From contig CAZPBN010000013.1 of assembly GCA_964584935.1 (NCBI GenBank), positions 1-64,000 on the forward strand: a DNA stretch of 64,000 nt. Direction: 5' to 3'. The DNA comes from CAZPBN01 sp964584935 (lineage in GTDB: Bacteria > Acidobacteriota > Aminicenantia > Aminicenantales > Aminicenantaceae). Below the pieces are notes generated by a model that was given only the letters and a program-made list of their open reading frames with translations, did no database searches and was not told the DNA's origin. The first letter of the stretch is position 1; each line of letters opens with the position of its first letter. Positions 1-8,218 of the stretch are shown here, piece by piece. The translations under genes were made by a program, and so were the position numbers.

Positions 1-654
1 AGTTATTCGTCGTCTGACATACTTGATCACTTTTTCATCATGAGTGGCAAAAATAAAGGTTGTTCCAAGTGTTTTGTTGATATTCACCATAGTTTTGAGT
101 ATGTGGTGTGAGTTTTCAGCATCAAGATTGGCTGTTGGTTCGTCAGCCAGCACAATGGAAGGTTTTTTAACCACTGCCCGGGCAATGGAAACCCTTTGGG
201 CTTGCCCGCCTGACAGCTGACTGGGTTTTGATTTAAACCGATCAGCAAGTCCGACCCATTCTAGGGCATCCATGACTGCTTTCTTTCGCTCTGCCTTTGA
301 CATATCAAGGAGTAATAGAGGAAACTCGACGTTTTCATAAGCTGTGTAAACTGGAAGTAAATTAAAAGTCTGGAAAATAAAACCAATGTTTTTGTTGCGA
401 AGTTCAGCTGCTTTTTTATGAGAAAGTTGTTCTATTTTTTTCCCCATGACTTCCGCACTTCCTTCAGTGGGAACATCAAGAGAACCTATAATATTGAGTA
501 AAGTGGTTTTTCCGGAACCGCTGGGTCCCACAATACCCGTGAATTCGGCGTTTTTGAAATCAGTATTCACATCTTTTAGAGCCACGATTTTATACTGACC
601 TCTTGGGTAAATTTTTGTCAGTTTTTCTGTTTTGATTAATAAGGAATTTTCCAT
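1..654 (-). CDS. ABC transporter ATP-binding protein, LolD/MacB type (3' end cut by window)
   Basis: The first 218 codons are present, starting at ATG 654 after a GAGGAG ribosome binding site, and no stop is reached before the window edge. The translation shows Walker A GPSGSGKT (residues 43-50), the signature LSGGQAQR, Walker B with the ADEPTANLD D-loop, and the switch histidine in FATHDE. The pattern of NVEFPLLL after the Q-loop FIFQTFNLLP is typical of the LolD/MacB/FtsE-like group, which pairs with a separate FtsX/MacB-type permease. That permease would lie outside the window. The gene is last visible in the GntR-led minus-strand operon, which fits the YtrA-type habit of controlling ABC exporters. 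The substrate cannot be told from the sequence. Confidence 0.93.
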   Translation of the reverse strand, partial: MENSLLIKTEKLTKIYPRGQYKIVALKDVNTDFKNAEFTGIVGPSGSGKTTLLNIIGSLDVPTEGSAEVMGKKIEQLSHKKAAELRNKNIGFIFQTFNLLPVYTAYENVEFPLLLLDMSKAERKKAVMDALEWVGLADRFKSKPSQLSGGQAQRVSIARAVVKKPSIVLADEPTANLDAENSHHILKTMVNINKTLGTTFIFATHDEKVIKYVRRRIT

Positions 655-715
655 GAATAGTTCTCCTCTTTATACTTAATTTATATATTTATCCATTATG
701 ACACCAATAATAAAA

Positions 716-1879
716 TCAATGATTGAATACCACCATAAAAAGAAATCCCTGTCCTGCGAATAGATTTGTTCCGTTTTGAACCTGGTATATTTGAAACTGA
801 TCGGGATTCCAGAATCCGATGAGATGAAAACTCCATTTATCATATGTCCTTTCCCAATTCACAAATGAATATAAGTTGTTATTTTCCCAATCATAGTAGA
901 ATATACTGCTTATGGTATCTAAGAGACTGAGAGGGTAATTGAAAGAAAGAGCTGAAAAATGAGTAAGATCACCGGGACCAAAAAATTCATGGGAATTGTT
1001 AAACACAAGATGTTCTCCCACAATATTCAAGCCATTGCCCAAAACAAATGTATAATCCATTCCGATATTCAAAGTTTTTTTATATTTATAAGGCAGGGAA
1101 TCATTATTCTGATGAATGACAGCTCCTTCAAACCAGAGTCCGATTCCAATATCGAATTTGGCATCCAATGCCAGCCTGTTTTCAGGGGCTATGGAGTTTT
1201 CCGGCAGGATCATATTGAAGGAGCCTCTATTCAGATCAGCCCGCCTGTGATGGCAGGTCAAAGCCATTTCGCCGCTGGGAACCGGGAATTGAAAACGGCC
1301 TCCATATTCTGCCTTTTTTTCCTGTGAAGGAAAAACTTCCCAGCCTTTTGTTTTGTTGTTTCCATAGAGACCCCATATCCAGATGTTGGAATTGTTTAAA
1401 AAATAATACCTCATTAAAAGACCGTAAACACCATCTGTGATTTGAAGGGGATCTCGAGGATCCATTCTGTCAAACCACATAAGAGATCGCAAAAGCAGGG
1501 CAGGACCGAAATTTATTTTTTGAAGCCCTACTCGGGCTTCGAATTGATTGGATGAAAAGCGAAGCCACATGCGGTAGGGCTTGATGTTTCCATCTGTTTC
1601 CATGGTGTTCAAGGATTGGGAATCAAAGATGGCATATGTATTCAATGAAACTTCAGCATCCAGGGAATAATTTTTTGATATATTTTTTTGGATATACAGT
1701 TCAGGGATGTATCTGAGATTCAAGCTCAGATGGAAAGGCTTTTTGAAATTAGCTGCAAGGCCTCCGGATAACTGTCCTGTGAATTCGATGTCTTTTGAAT
1801 AGACCTCTTCAGAAAGAATAAGAAATGCGCAGAGGATGACAATTAATAAGACGATTTTATTTTTCATTATTTTCCGCAT
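716..1879 (-). CDS. Exported beta-barrel-type outer membrane protein, function unknown
   Basis: This 387-residue protein has a hydrophobic N-terminal export signal (about residues 8-28). The rest is rich in alternating aromatic/polar strands (for example IWIWGLYGNN, FSALSFNYPL) and ends in an aromatic-rich strand, as porin-like barrels do. The conserved-looking core around GLQKINFGPALLLRSLMW and DRMDPRDPLQ resembles uncharacterised barrel proteins found beside ABC exporters in Bacteroidota-like genomes; this is recollection of a family pattern, not a search. It lies 31 bases after the SPFH gene and 61 bases before the ABC ATPase in the same orientation, so an envelope partner of that transporter is plausible. 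A second in-frame Met at residue 5 is an equally possible start. Confidence 0.72.
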   Translation of the reverse strand: MRKIMKNKIVLLIVILCAFLILSEEVYSKDIEFTGQLSGGLAANFKKPFHLSLNLRYIPELYIQKNISKNYSLDAEVSLNTYAIFDSQSLNTMETDGNIKPYRMWLRFSSNQFEARVGLQKINFGPALLLRSLMWFDRMDPRDPLQITDGVYGLLMRYYFLNNSNIWIWGLYGNNKTKGWEVFPSQEKKAEYGGRFQFPVPSGEMALTCHHRRADLNRGSFNMILPENSIAPENRLALDAKFDIGIGLWFEGAVIHQNNDSLPYKYKKTLNIGMDYTFVLGNGLNIVGEHLVFNNSHEFFGPGDLTHFSALSFNYPLSLLDTISSIFYYDWENNNLYSFVNWERTYDKWSFHLIGFWNPDQFQIYQVQNGTNLFAGQGFLFMVVFNH

Positions 1880-1941
1880 TTCAGAAGTTTTATATTTTTC
1901 ATAATCAAAATAGAGAAACGATTAAAATCCTTAATCTCTTT

Positions 1942-2910
1942 TTAGGAAGTTTTATCAGTTTTCTTTTCTTCTTCTTTAGCTATTTTTTTGGCCATCCCTG
2001 CGACTGTTCCTATATTCATCATAGAAGGGACATCCGAAGGCACAAGAATCATGGAGCCATTCTTTTTCAAAGCATCCATTAGCAGATTTAAAGCTCTCAA
2101 TTCCAAAGCTTTATCATTATCCTTATATTTTTCCGAAGCCTTGGAAAAATTATCAGAGATCTCCACTTCTGCCTTACTTAAAATAACCCGGGCATTCTTT
2201 TCCCGTTCAGCTTGAGCTTCTTTACTCATCGCATCCTCTAAATCAGTGGGAATGATGATATCCTTTATCTCTACAGATAAAGCAGTGATGCCCCAAGGAT
2301 TTGTTTTATTATCAAGTACCTTCTGAAGCTGTTTGCCAATACCATGTCTATCTGAAAGAATCTTGGATAAATTGTTTTTACCAATGATATCTCTGAGAGC
2401 TGTCTTGGCACTTAAGGGAACTGCTCTTTGATAATGCTCCACTTCCAGTTTTGCTTTGGTTGCATCCCAAACCATCCAGAATATGATGGCATCCACAAAG
2501 ACAGGCACTGTATCCCGGGTGAGAATTCTCTCTGCGGAGAAATCAGTCACCATAATCCGGCAATCCACATAGTCAATCACTTTATCAATGAAAGGTATAA
2601 TCAGAAACAAACCAGGTCCCCGGGTGAATATATATTTACCTAATCTGAGAACAGGTGCCCGTTCCCATTCAAAAGCGATGCGAACACTAAAACAAAGAAG
2701 TATAAACACGGCAAAATAAGTTTCTGTGAAGTAAGTGTGCTCTTTTAAGAAATCATCAATAAAATAATAAATCCCAGCTCCGATAAGGAGTATTATTATA
2801 TTGACAATATACCTGGATAGACCGATGAGTTTTTTTCTGAAATTCCATAACAACCGATTATAGTCTTGAGATTCACTATGTCTCTCATTTTTTCCTTTTT
2901 TTGCCATCAT
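1942..2910 (-). CDS. SPFH/band-7 (stomatin-like, slipin) membrane protein
   Basis: The protein has 322 residues. Two hydrophobic segments (about 34-51 and 62-79) are followed by a band-7 domain (about 81-250), with the slipin-like landmarks RGPGLFLIIPFID, TRDTVPVFVDA and EAQAEREKNARVI, then a helical charged tail. SPFH proteins scaffold membrane microdomains and often work with a partner protease or transporter. The start overlaps the end of the GntR gene by 26 bases, so the two are translationally coupled. A second ATG follows directly and could also be used. Its place between a GntR repressor and an outer-membrane protein/ABC pair is unusual; no NfeD partner is visible here. Confidence 0.85.
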   Translation of the reverse strand: MMAKKGKNERHSESQDYNRLLWNFRKKLIGLSRYIVNIIILLIGAGIYYFIDDFLKEHTYFTETYFAVFILLCFSVRIAFEWERAPVLRLGKYIFTRGPGLFLIIPFIDKVIDYVDCRIMVTDFSAERILTRDTVPVFVDAIIFWMVWDATKAKLEVEHYQRAVPLSAKTALRDIIGKNNLSKILSDRHGIGKQLQKVLDNKTNPWGITALSVEIKDIIIPTDLEDAMSKEAQAEREKNARVILSKAEVEISDNFSKASEKYKDNDKALELRALNLLMDALKKNGSMILVPSDVPSMMNIGTVAGMAKKIAKEEEKKTDKTS

Positions 2911-3319
2911 AATTAACCTCCCTCTCTTTTTTGATATTTTGAATCATATGAAGTGCCTGTTTCAACTCAATGCCGAGCGAAGAGATTTCATCAATGAAAT
3001 AGGAGCATCTTCTTTTTAAAAGTTTATCCTTTTCCGAAGGGTTCATTTTTATTTGTTTATCGCTGATGAATGTGCCTGTTCCTTGTTGGGTGTTCACAAT
3101 ACCTTTTATCTCCAGCTCCTTGTATGCTTTAGAGATTGTGTTGAGATTGATCTGCAAATCAACAGCCAACTGCCGGACTGTAGGGAGTTGATCCCCGGGA
3201 TTCAAAAGTCCGTTCACAATTCCATAGGTGATCTGATTGATAATCTGTTTGTAGTAAGGAACACCACTGCTGTTATCCAGAAAAATTTTGAAGCTCATAT
3301 TGGATTGTGCCAATTTCAT
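2885..3319 (-). CDS. GntR-family transcriptional regulator, YtrA subfamily
   Basis: This 144-residue regulator has a winged-helix DNA-binding domain near residues 15-85 (PYYKQIINQITYGIVNG, PGDQLPTVRQLA, INLNTISKAYKELE, GTGTFI) and only a short C-terminal helical region. That is the hallmark of the YtrA group rather than FadR/HutC types with large effector domains. YtrA-type regulators usually sit first in the operon they repress, commonly with ABC transporter genes, as here. A 7-bp-armed palindrome lies 17 bases upstream of the start and immediately after the -10 box of its promoter, so autorepression is likely. The effector is unknown. Confidence 0.9.
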   Translation of the reverse strand: MKLAQSNMSFKIFLDNSSGVPYYKQIINQITYGIVNGLLNPGDQLPTVRQLAVDLQINLNTISKAYKELEIKGIVNTQQGTGTFISDKQIKMNPSEKDKLLKRRCSYFIDEISSLGIELKQALHMIQNIKKEREVNYDGKKRKK

Positions 3320-3336
3320 TTCTTTTTAAGTAATAG

Positions 3337-3356
3337 TGTACTATTTATATAGTACA
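3337..3356 (-). promoter_or_regulatory. Probable operator for the YtrA-type GntR regulator
   Basis: A perfect inverted repeat TGTACTA-TTTATA-TAGTACA sits 17 bases upstream of the GntR start codon and 5 bases downstream of the -10 box on the minus strand. Spacing and symmetry suit a GntR dimer that blocks its own promoter. Binding is inferred from position only. Confidence 0.7.
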
Positions 3357-3361
3357 ATAGA

Positions 3362-3389
3362 AATATAGCACAATTATCCAAAAAGTCAA
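3362..3389 (-). promoter_or_regulatory. Promoter of the GntR/SPFH/OMP/ABC operon
   Basis: On the minus strand a TTGACT -35 and a TATATT -10 are separated by 16 bases. The expected transcription start falls at the edge of, or inside, the adjacent palindrome (3337-3356). Confidence 0.6.
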
Positions 3390-3478
3390 GTAGTTTTTTA
3401 GATCAATATGATTAAAAAGTTTTTATTTTTCATTAAGAACTATATGGTTAGCATCATAGGGCGACCCGGTGAAATCTT

Positions 3479-3661
3479 TCAGCTAGATCCTTTTTCTCCT
3501 CTGATGAAAACAACATAGGCAACATTTTTCCCTTGAGCTGTCATTTTTGCGATAGTTCCTGATGATTCAAATTTTGTGTCATCAGGATGTGAGACAACGA
3601 TTAAAATATCTTTTTTTTCTCCATGGGCGAGTATCTTTATTTTAACGTGTCCATATTCATC
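3479..3661 (-). pseudogene. Remnant of a PIG-L/LmbE-type deacetylase (N-terminal fragment)
   Basis: Reading the minus strand here gives an open frame of 60 codons without an ATG, ending in TGA at 3481-3479. Residues 19-60 match the N-terminus of PIG-L/LmbE N-acetylglucosaminyl deacetylases: ILIVVSHPDD (the zinc-binding HPDD motif), then SGTIAKMTAQGKNVAYVV and the closing GEKGSS. The remaining two thirds of the domain, including the second histidine motif, are not readable downstream. The stretch begins just after the stop of the cyanophycinase-like gene. It is best read as a decayed gene. The rest of 3320-3663 holds only the GntR promoter and operator. Confidence 0.65.
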
Positions 3662-3663
3662 GT

Positions 3664-4557
3664 TTAATTGGTTTTGCTTTTTTTCTTGGACTGAATACGA
3701 TCCAGCGGTTTAAAAATTCTGGTAGGCCGAAGAGCCTGCCTGGTTTTAAGGTTGAAGCGATCGCCAGGAGCTAGAAAATAAAAAGGACCTGAAGGAGGAA
3801 TGTATTTGGTGGAATCATATATAGCCACATAACCCTGTCCTATAACTTCAAAATGGTCCCCATGAACGATGATCGCTGTGTTTTCATCGATACCAATTCC
3901 CAGGAGATGGGGATGGGCTTCTATAACTTCTAACAGGTCGAACTGGCGGTTTCGCTTGATAAGATGCTGGTCGATTCCTGTATTCTTTAAAAAACCCATT
4001 CCTTCTGTGTGATCTCCCATCATAATAGTGTTGGTTTTGGTATCTCCCCGGACTAAGTAAGAGCCTTGAATGGTGGCGCCAGCTGAAGATCCGCCGATAA
4101 CACCTCCTCTTTCCAGAAGAGAAAAAAGCTCTTGGTGAACTTGAGTGTTGAGATAGGCATCTGCCAGACGCCACTGCCTGCCGCCAGTGAAAAAAACAGC
4201 CCGGGCTTCTTTGAGAGGTTGGATAAATTCTTCAGAGTTGGATTTGCTTCGGTCATAACTATGAAGAAGAGTGAGGTTTTTAAATCCTGATTCTTGGAAT
4301 TGACGCAGACCTCTCCAGTTCTGGCCATAGTGTTCTGCTCCTCCAGCAGTGGGAATAATGACCACCGGAGCTTCAGGACCGCCTGCCAATTTCATAAAGT
4401 GCTTAAAAATTGCAGGGTCTTTCATAGCTCCTCCCACAATGACCAGGTATCCATTTTCTGGTCCGACATTCGAACAATAAAGCTCTTTTGTTAGAGAGCC
4501 ACTGAATATCAAAACAAAAATCACTAAAGAACAAAGAAATAATCTTTTTTTATCCAT
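3664..4557 (-). CDS. Exported cyanophycinase-like serine peptidase (family S51)
   Basis: The 297-residue protein carries an N-terminal signal peptide (about 1-28). The S51/cyanophycinase landmarks follow in order: YLVIVGGAMKD (37-47), VVIIPTAGG (65-73), FFTGGRQ (122-128), the nucleophile elbow GGSSAGA (155-161, Ser158), DQHLIKRNR (196-204) and GIGIDENTA (220-228). Cyanophycinases cleave beta-Asp-Arg dipeptides from cyanophycin. Exported homologues without a cyanophycin synthetase nearby probably act on other isoaspartyl or acidic peptides, and none is seen here. It is monocistronic, with its own promoter upstream. Any terminator lies in the decayed region that follows. Confidence 0.9.
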   Translation of the reverse strand: MDKKRLFLCSLVIFVLIFSGSLTKELYCSNVGPENGYLVIVGGAMKDPAIFKHFMKLAGGPEAPVVIIPTAGGAEHYGQNWRGLRQFQESGFKNLTLLHSYDRSKSNSEEFIQPLKEARAVFFTGGRQWRLADAYLNTQVHQELFSLLERGGVIGGSSAGATIQGSYLVRGDTKTNTIMMGDHTEGMGFLKNTGIDQHLIKRNRQFDLLEVIEAHPHLLGIGIDENTAIIVHGDHFEVIGQGYVAIYDSTKYIPPSGPFYFLAPGDRFNLKTRQALRPTRIFKPLDRIQSKKKSKTN

Positions 4558-4674
4558 GGTTTAATTTCCTCCTCTATCAATACGAATTGATTCACTGTCA
4601 GGTCCTCATTCTGTTCCTCTAAGAAAGGAGAACGCGTCTTTTAGACAAATGACCTTTCAAGCTCATCACTAACG

Positions 4675-4704
4675 ATATTAAAGAGAATAAAAGAGTCCTG
4701 TCAA
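4675..4704 (-). promoter_or_regulatory. Promoter of the cyanophycinase-like gene
   Basis: The minus strand shows a perfect TTGACA -35 and a TAATAT -10 with an 18-base spacer, about 118 bases upstream of the start codon. Confidence 0.5.
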
Positions 4705-4871
4705 GGCAAAATGCAAAAGAAAAAGGAAATAAGAGTGCCACGTTGTATACAAACGGAACAAACAAGAAAATCATTTTAGAATCTAAATAAAATAACCGGG
4801 AAAAATATTTATGGTTAATATGGATTAACTCTGATGAACCCCTTTTTCTGTAAGTGGAATACGATTATTGT

Positions 4872-4877
4872 TAAAAT
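4872..4877 (+). promoter_or_regulatory. -10 element placing transcription at the start codon of the 4884 gene
   Basis: TAAAAT ends 6 bases before ATG 4884, so initiation would fall on or next to the start codon, and no Shine-Dalgarno sequence is present. No convincing -35 box is visible, so this is a weaker case than nadC. Confidence 0.4.
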
Positions 4878-4883
4878 AGGTTC

Positions 4884-5759
4884 ATGAAAAAATATATTTT
4901 AAAAGTGTGGAATAAGCTCGCTGAGTTTAATTTTTTCTTCAGATTTGCGATTAAAAGCACTCTTTTTTTAGTTGTGCTGTTTTTTGTTCTTTATCCCGAT
5001 CCTGTTAAATTTGTCAAACAGGTTAATCATATTAAAAACACAGATAAATTGATCAAATCAAATTTTAAAGAAATGAAAAATATCAATAAGAAAATAAATG
5101 AAAGATTGGGGAAAAGTTATAATTTGAAGGAAGAATTTTATGCCATTCAGAGTTTCGTATATAAAAATATCACTTATTCCTATGATTGGATCAACTGGGG
5201 AGTGGTGGACTACTGGCCGGCAGCAGATGAAGTCTGGGAAAGAAAAAAAGAGGATTGTGATGGAAGAGCGATTCTTGCTGTTAGTATTTTAAGGTCAAGA
5301 GGATTTAAGAAAGCTGAACTGGTAGGAAGCTTCAGGCATATATGGGCTGTTGTGGGAGATAGCGAATTAATGGGACCAGATACGGAAAAGAACATAGAAA
5401 AGAAAGATGGAAAACTCAAGATAGTTGTTCCTTCTTACCAGTTGATGATTGACGATTTGGCTTTTACTTTATCAGAATTTCCCAAAATTAGAATTTTCAT
5501 AATTCTTTTGTTTTTTTTGATTCTCATTTATCATCCGTCCACAAATTTAAAAGATTTTTTGATGCTGGCGGTTGTCAATTTATTTGCCTTAATTTTATTT
5601 TTTGACTGGGGTCTAATTCAAATACACTCAGAAAACAGCCAAATAGACTTCATGTTTATTTTGGCAGCTGTCATTTTTTTAGCCTCTTGGGTTTTCGTTT
5701 TGTGCCGCAAAAAAAAAGTCATGCATTCAAAATCAAAAAAGATTCTAATTAAAAAATAA
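4884..5759 (+). CDS. Membrane protein with a transglutaminase-like (papain-fold) domain
   Basis: The protein has 291 residues: a transmembrane helix at about 22-38, a soluble domain (about 45-195), then hydrophobic segments at about 204-218, 225-245 and 254-274. The soluble domain has the ordered Cys-His-Asp triad pattern of transglutaminase-like proteins: KEDCDGRA (Cys125), FRHIWAV (His152) and MGPDTE (Asp166). Bacterial members are mostly thiol proteases or amidases at the envelope rather than cross-linking enzymes. Here the domain sits between the first and second membrane segments. No ribosome binding site precedes the ATG, and a -10 box ends 6 bases upstream. The GNAT gene follows after 31 bases and may be co-transcribed. 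Confidence 0.78.
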   Translation: MKKYILKVWNKLAEFNFFFRFAIKSTLFLVVLFFVLYPDPVKFVKQVNHIKNTDKLIKSNFKEMKNINKKINERLGKSYNLKEEFYAIQSFVYKNITYSYDWINWGVVDYWPAADEVWERKKEDCDGRAILAVSILRSRGFKKAELVGSFRHIWAVVGDSELMGPDTEKNIEKKDGKLKIVVPSYQLMIDDLAFTLSEFPKIRIFIILLFFLILIYHPSTNLKDFLMLAVVNLFALILFFDWGLIQIHSENSQIDFMFILAAVIFLASWVFVLCRKKKVMHSKSKKILIKK

Positions 5760-5790
5760 TAATAGTTCTTTTTATATTAGATTAGAAAAA

Positions 5791-6723
5791 ATGAACATCA
5801 ATTCACTAAAAGTCCGAAACTATATTCAGACAGATTTCAATGATTTTGTGAATCTCTACTGTAAAGCTTATCATATCAATCCGGAAAACAGAGAAGTTAT
5901 CTCAAAAATATTGAGGGTAAAACTATCAAAACCCGGGTGTTCCAAAGAAAAAGACATGTTATTTGCTGAATGGAGAGGACAATTGGTTGGCTGGATCATC
6001 ATTTCGCCTGAAAAAAAAATAAGAAGAGCGGTTATGGAACTGTTTGTTTTACCAGAATTCCGGAATAAAGGAATAGGAACGAAATTGCTGCACGGAGCAT
6101 TGATAAGGGTTCAGGAAATAAAAACAGAATATGTCTATGCACACAGCAAGGAAAATAGAAAAAGTCAAAAATTCCTGGAACGATTCGAATTTAAACCTGT
6201 ACGGACTTTACTGGATATGAAAATAAGAACAAATCATGTTAAGTTTGAAAAGGTCAGCGAAGATGATGTCACTATTGATAATATGAAACCTGGAAATGAG
6301 GCTCTATTGGCGGATATTCAAAATAGATGTTTTGAAAACACTTGGGGATTTTGTCCCAACTCGGCAGAAGAGATCCAATATTATTTTGAATTGCTGGGTA
6401 ATCGGTTCCACGATGTTCTGTTTATCAAGGAAAAAGCTCAAATATGTGGATATTGCTGGACGCACATGTATGTTGATTTTCAAAAGGGAAAAGCCAATAA
6501 AATCGGAAGAATTCATATGATTGGAATTCTTCCAGAACACAGAAACAAAGGATTGGGAAGAAAACTCCTTCTGGCTGGTGTGTCTCATCTGAGGAATAAA
6601 AATATAAAGAAAATAGTACTGGCAGTGGATCAGCAGAATGTATCAGCTTTGAAATTGTATCAATCATTCGGTTTTAAAATCCATTCAAAGAGTTATTGGT
6701 TTGAATTATTGAATTATGATTGA
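5791..6723 (+). CDS. Tandem GNAT N-acetyltransferase
   Basis: This 310-residue protein contains two GNAT folds. The N-terminal one (about 8-150) shows the acetyl-CoA loop VLPEFRNKGIGTKLL. The C-terminal one (about 155-308) shows ILPEHRNKGLGRKLL followed by the motif-B helix NVSALKLYQSFGFK. Two intact pyrophosphate-binding loops of R/Q-x-x-G-x-G/A type suggest both halves can bind CoA. The tandem layout is like mycothiol synthase MshD, but nothing nearby supports mycothiol synthesis, so the substrate stays open. No clear Shine-Dalgarno site precedes the ATG. The gene ends in three near-identical 'TTGAATTATG'-like repeats that run toward the MITE-like element. Confidence 0.85.
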   Translation: MNINSLKVRNYIQTDFNDFVNLYCKAYHINPENREVISKILRVKLSKPGCSKEKDMLFAEWRGQLVGWIIISPEKKIRRAVMELFVLPEFRNKGIGTKLLHGALIRVQEIKTEYVYAHSKENRKSQKFLERFEFKPVRTLLDMKIRTNHVKFEKVSEDDVTIDNMKPGNEALLADIQNRCFENTWGFCPNSAEEIQYYFELLGNRFHDVLFIKEKAQICGYCWTHMYVDFQKGKANKIGRIHMIGILPEHRNKGLGRKLLLAGVSHLRNKNIKKIVLAVDQQNVSALKLYQSFGFKIHSKSYWFELLNYD

Positions 6724-6736
6724 ATTATGTGAATTA

Positions 6737-6970
6737 TGCCTTGGCTGATTTATCATATTGATATAAGTATAGATAGCAGAATGGCATTTCCTTATAAATT
6801 TCTTAGAGTTTATTTTTAGGGGCAAAAATAGCTTTTAAGATTTTATAAAAATGACTTTGATCTTTTTCCTTAGAAGTGATTTTTGGGGCTCAAAATTTAA
6901 TTTAAGGCAATATAATCGGTTTTTTTCGAACTAAATCATTCAATTTAAATAAGATAACTCAGCCAAGGCA
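6737..6970. mobile_element. MITE-like element: 12-bp terminal inverted repeats and 4-bp flanking repeat
   Basis: TGCCTTGGCTGA (6737-6748) and its exact reverse complement TCAGCCAAGGCA (6959-6970) bound a 210-base AT-rich interior without a usable open frame. The four bases directly outside each end are ATTA, which would fit a target-site duplication. Size and structure are those of a non-autonomous miniature element. No transposase or second copy is visible in this window, and a 4-bp ATTA match in AT-rich sequence could be chance. The element fills most of the gap between the GNAT gene and sppA. Confidence 0.5.
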
Positions 6971-7034
6971 ATTATAATTATAATATTATAATCAATTATA
7001 ATTATTATGAATTATTATATATTATTATTATTGC
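6970..7034. repeat. AT-only low-complexity tract (ATTATAATTATT-type repeats)
   Basis: The stretch between the MITE-like element and the sppA stop codon is almost purely A and T, built from overlapping ATTATAATT and ATTATT units with many local palindromes. It may help end convergent transcription, but there is no GC stem typical of an intrinsic terminator. Confidence 0.6.
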
Positions 7035-7045
7035 ACGGATTTCAA

Positions 7046-8026
7046 TCAACGGTCTATTTGAGGGAGCCAAAGATAGTAAAATCCGGTGGCTAGAGAAGGG
7101 AACAATTTTGAATAAGTATTTTTTTTGAAGACATTTGTTTTATTGGAATCGGTGGAATAAATATTGGTTGTTTTATAAGGGTGATAGGTGTAAGTTACAA
7201 CTTGAGCGTCCTTGATTCCTGCCAATCGCTTGATTTCATTTTGGGCGGTATGGAAATATCCGATTTCATCAATCAATTTCAGTCTGAGAGCTTGAGAAGC
7301 AGTGTAGATTCTTCCATCAGCCAATTCCTTTAACTCTTTTTTGGATAGAACATTTTTTCTATTTCTGTAAACCGCATCCAAAAACTTTTGATAAAAGTCA
7401 TTGACAATTCCTTGAAAAATGTCCTGTTCTTTTGAGGAGAGTTCTTTGAATGAACTCCCGGCATCCTTCATCCTTCCGGATTTTATTACGTTGACTTGAA
7501 TTCCCACTTGATCCATGAGTTGGTGAAAATCTGGAAATAGGGAGATAACACCAATACTCCCGGTGATGGTGGAAGGATGAGCGATAATGGAATCACAGGC
7601 TGAAGACACATAATATCCCCCCGAAGCAGAAATCCCCATCATGAGAGCGACAACGGGGAGGTTGGTGTTCTTTTTGAAGTTGAGAATTTCAGTATAAAGA
7701 ATATCTGTGGCAGTGACTTCTCCACCCGGCGTATCCAATCGGAGGATTACCCCCTTAATGAAGGGATCTTCAGAGGCTTTTTCTAATCGATGATAGATTC
7801 GGGAAATCATGCTGTCATCTTTTTTCAGAAGACGTGTAGAAGCAGTTGAGCTAATGACTCCTCTTAAGTTTAAAACCAAAATTTTATTTTTAGACTTGCT
7901 TGGTTTTAAGACAACTTCTTGTATCTGTTCAGTTCCCAATAAAGCAATATGAAAATGAGGAGCACAGGCATTTGAAAGGAATAGAGCACCAACAATTAAT
8001 AATATCCCTATAGTTTTGATATTCAT
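7046..8026 (-). CDS. sppA: Signal peptide peptidase SppA (protease IV family, S49)
   Basis: At 326 residues this is the short single-domain SppA form. An N-terminal hydrophobic segment ends at LSNAC (Cys21), a weak lipobox, so it is either membrane-anchored or a lipoprotein. The catalytic Ser-Lys dyad is visible: Ser135 in GISASGGYY and Lys187 in SGRMKDAGS. The spacing of 52 residues matches that known for the Bacillus-type enzyme. LDTPGGEVTATD and HPSTITGSIGVI are standard S49 motifs. The enzyme degrades cleaved signal peptides in the membrane. A strong ribosome binding site (AAGGAGA) precedes the ATG, and an extended -10 promoter lies upstream. No neighbouring gene shares its transcript. 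Confidence 0.93.
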   Translation of the reverse strand: MNIKTIGILLIVGALFLSNACAPHFHIALLGTEQIQEVVLKPSKSKNKILVLNLRGVISSTASTRLLKKDDSMISRIYHRLEKASEDPFIKGVILRLDTPGGEVTATDILYTEILNFKKNTNLPVVALMMGISASGGYYVSSACDSIIAHPSTITGSIGVISLFPDFHQLMDQVGIQVNVIKSGRMKDAGSSFKELSSKEQDIFQGIVNDFYQKFLDAVYRNRKNVLSKKELKELADGRIYTASQALRLKLIDEIGYFHTAQNEIKRLAGIKDAQVVTYTYHPYKTTNIYSTDSNKTNVFKKNTYSKLFPSLATGFYYLWLPQIDR

Positions 8027-8055
8027 ACTTTCTCCTTTCCGTAATTCCTGATAAG

Positions 8056-8064
8056 ATTATACCA
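8056..8064 (-). promoter_or_regulatory. Extended -10 promoter of sppA
   Basis: The minus strand reads TGGTATAAT, a consensus -10 with the upstream TG of extended -10 promoters, about 30 bases before the sppA ATG. The -35 region is poor, as is usual for this class. Confidence 0.6.
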
Positions 8065-8218
8065 TATTCATAAAGCAATTAATCCTTTTAAACAGTAGTG
8101 AAAGGTGTCTGTCTGATATAATTGTTCCTTTCGCAAGACCGTTAGGGATGTTCCCCTTCTGAAAGTCAATGTCGTCCTTCATTGTCCTCAGTTTGGTGGA
8201 AAAGAGTTCTATAAATTT

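Larger units (their letters stand above)
4558..4883. other. Divergent intergenic region with two promoters
   Basis: This 326-base gap separates the divergent cyanophycinase-like and transglutaminase-like genes. It holds a minus-strand promoter (4675-4704) and a plus-strand -10 element (4872-4877). I see no open frame, repeat or RNA structure in the remainder. Confidence 0.6.

Noticed and set aside
959..1327. Plus-strand 122-codon frame inside the outer-membrane protein gene
   Set aside because: No ribosome binding site and no family pattern; the opposite strand has a signal peptide and barrel-like periodicity.
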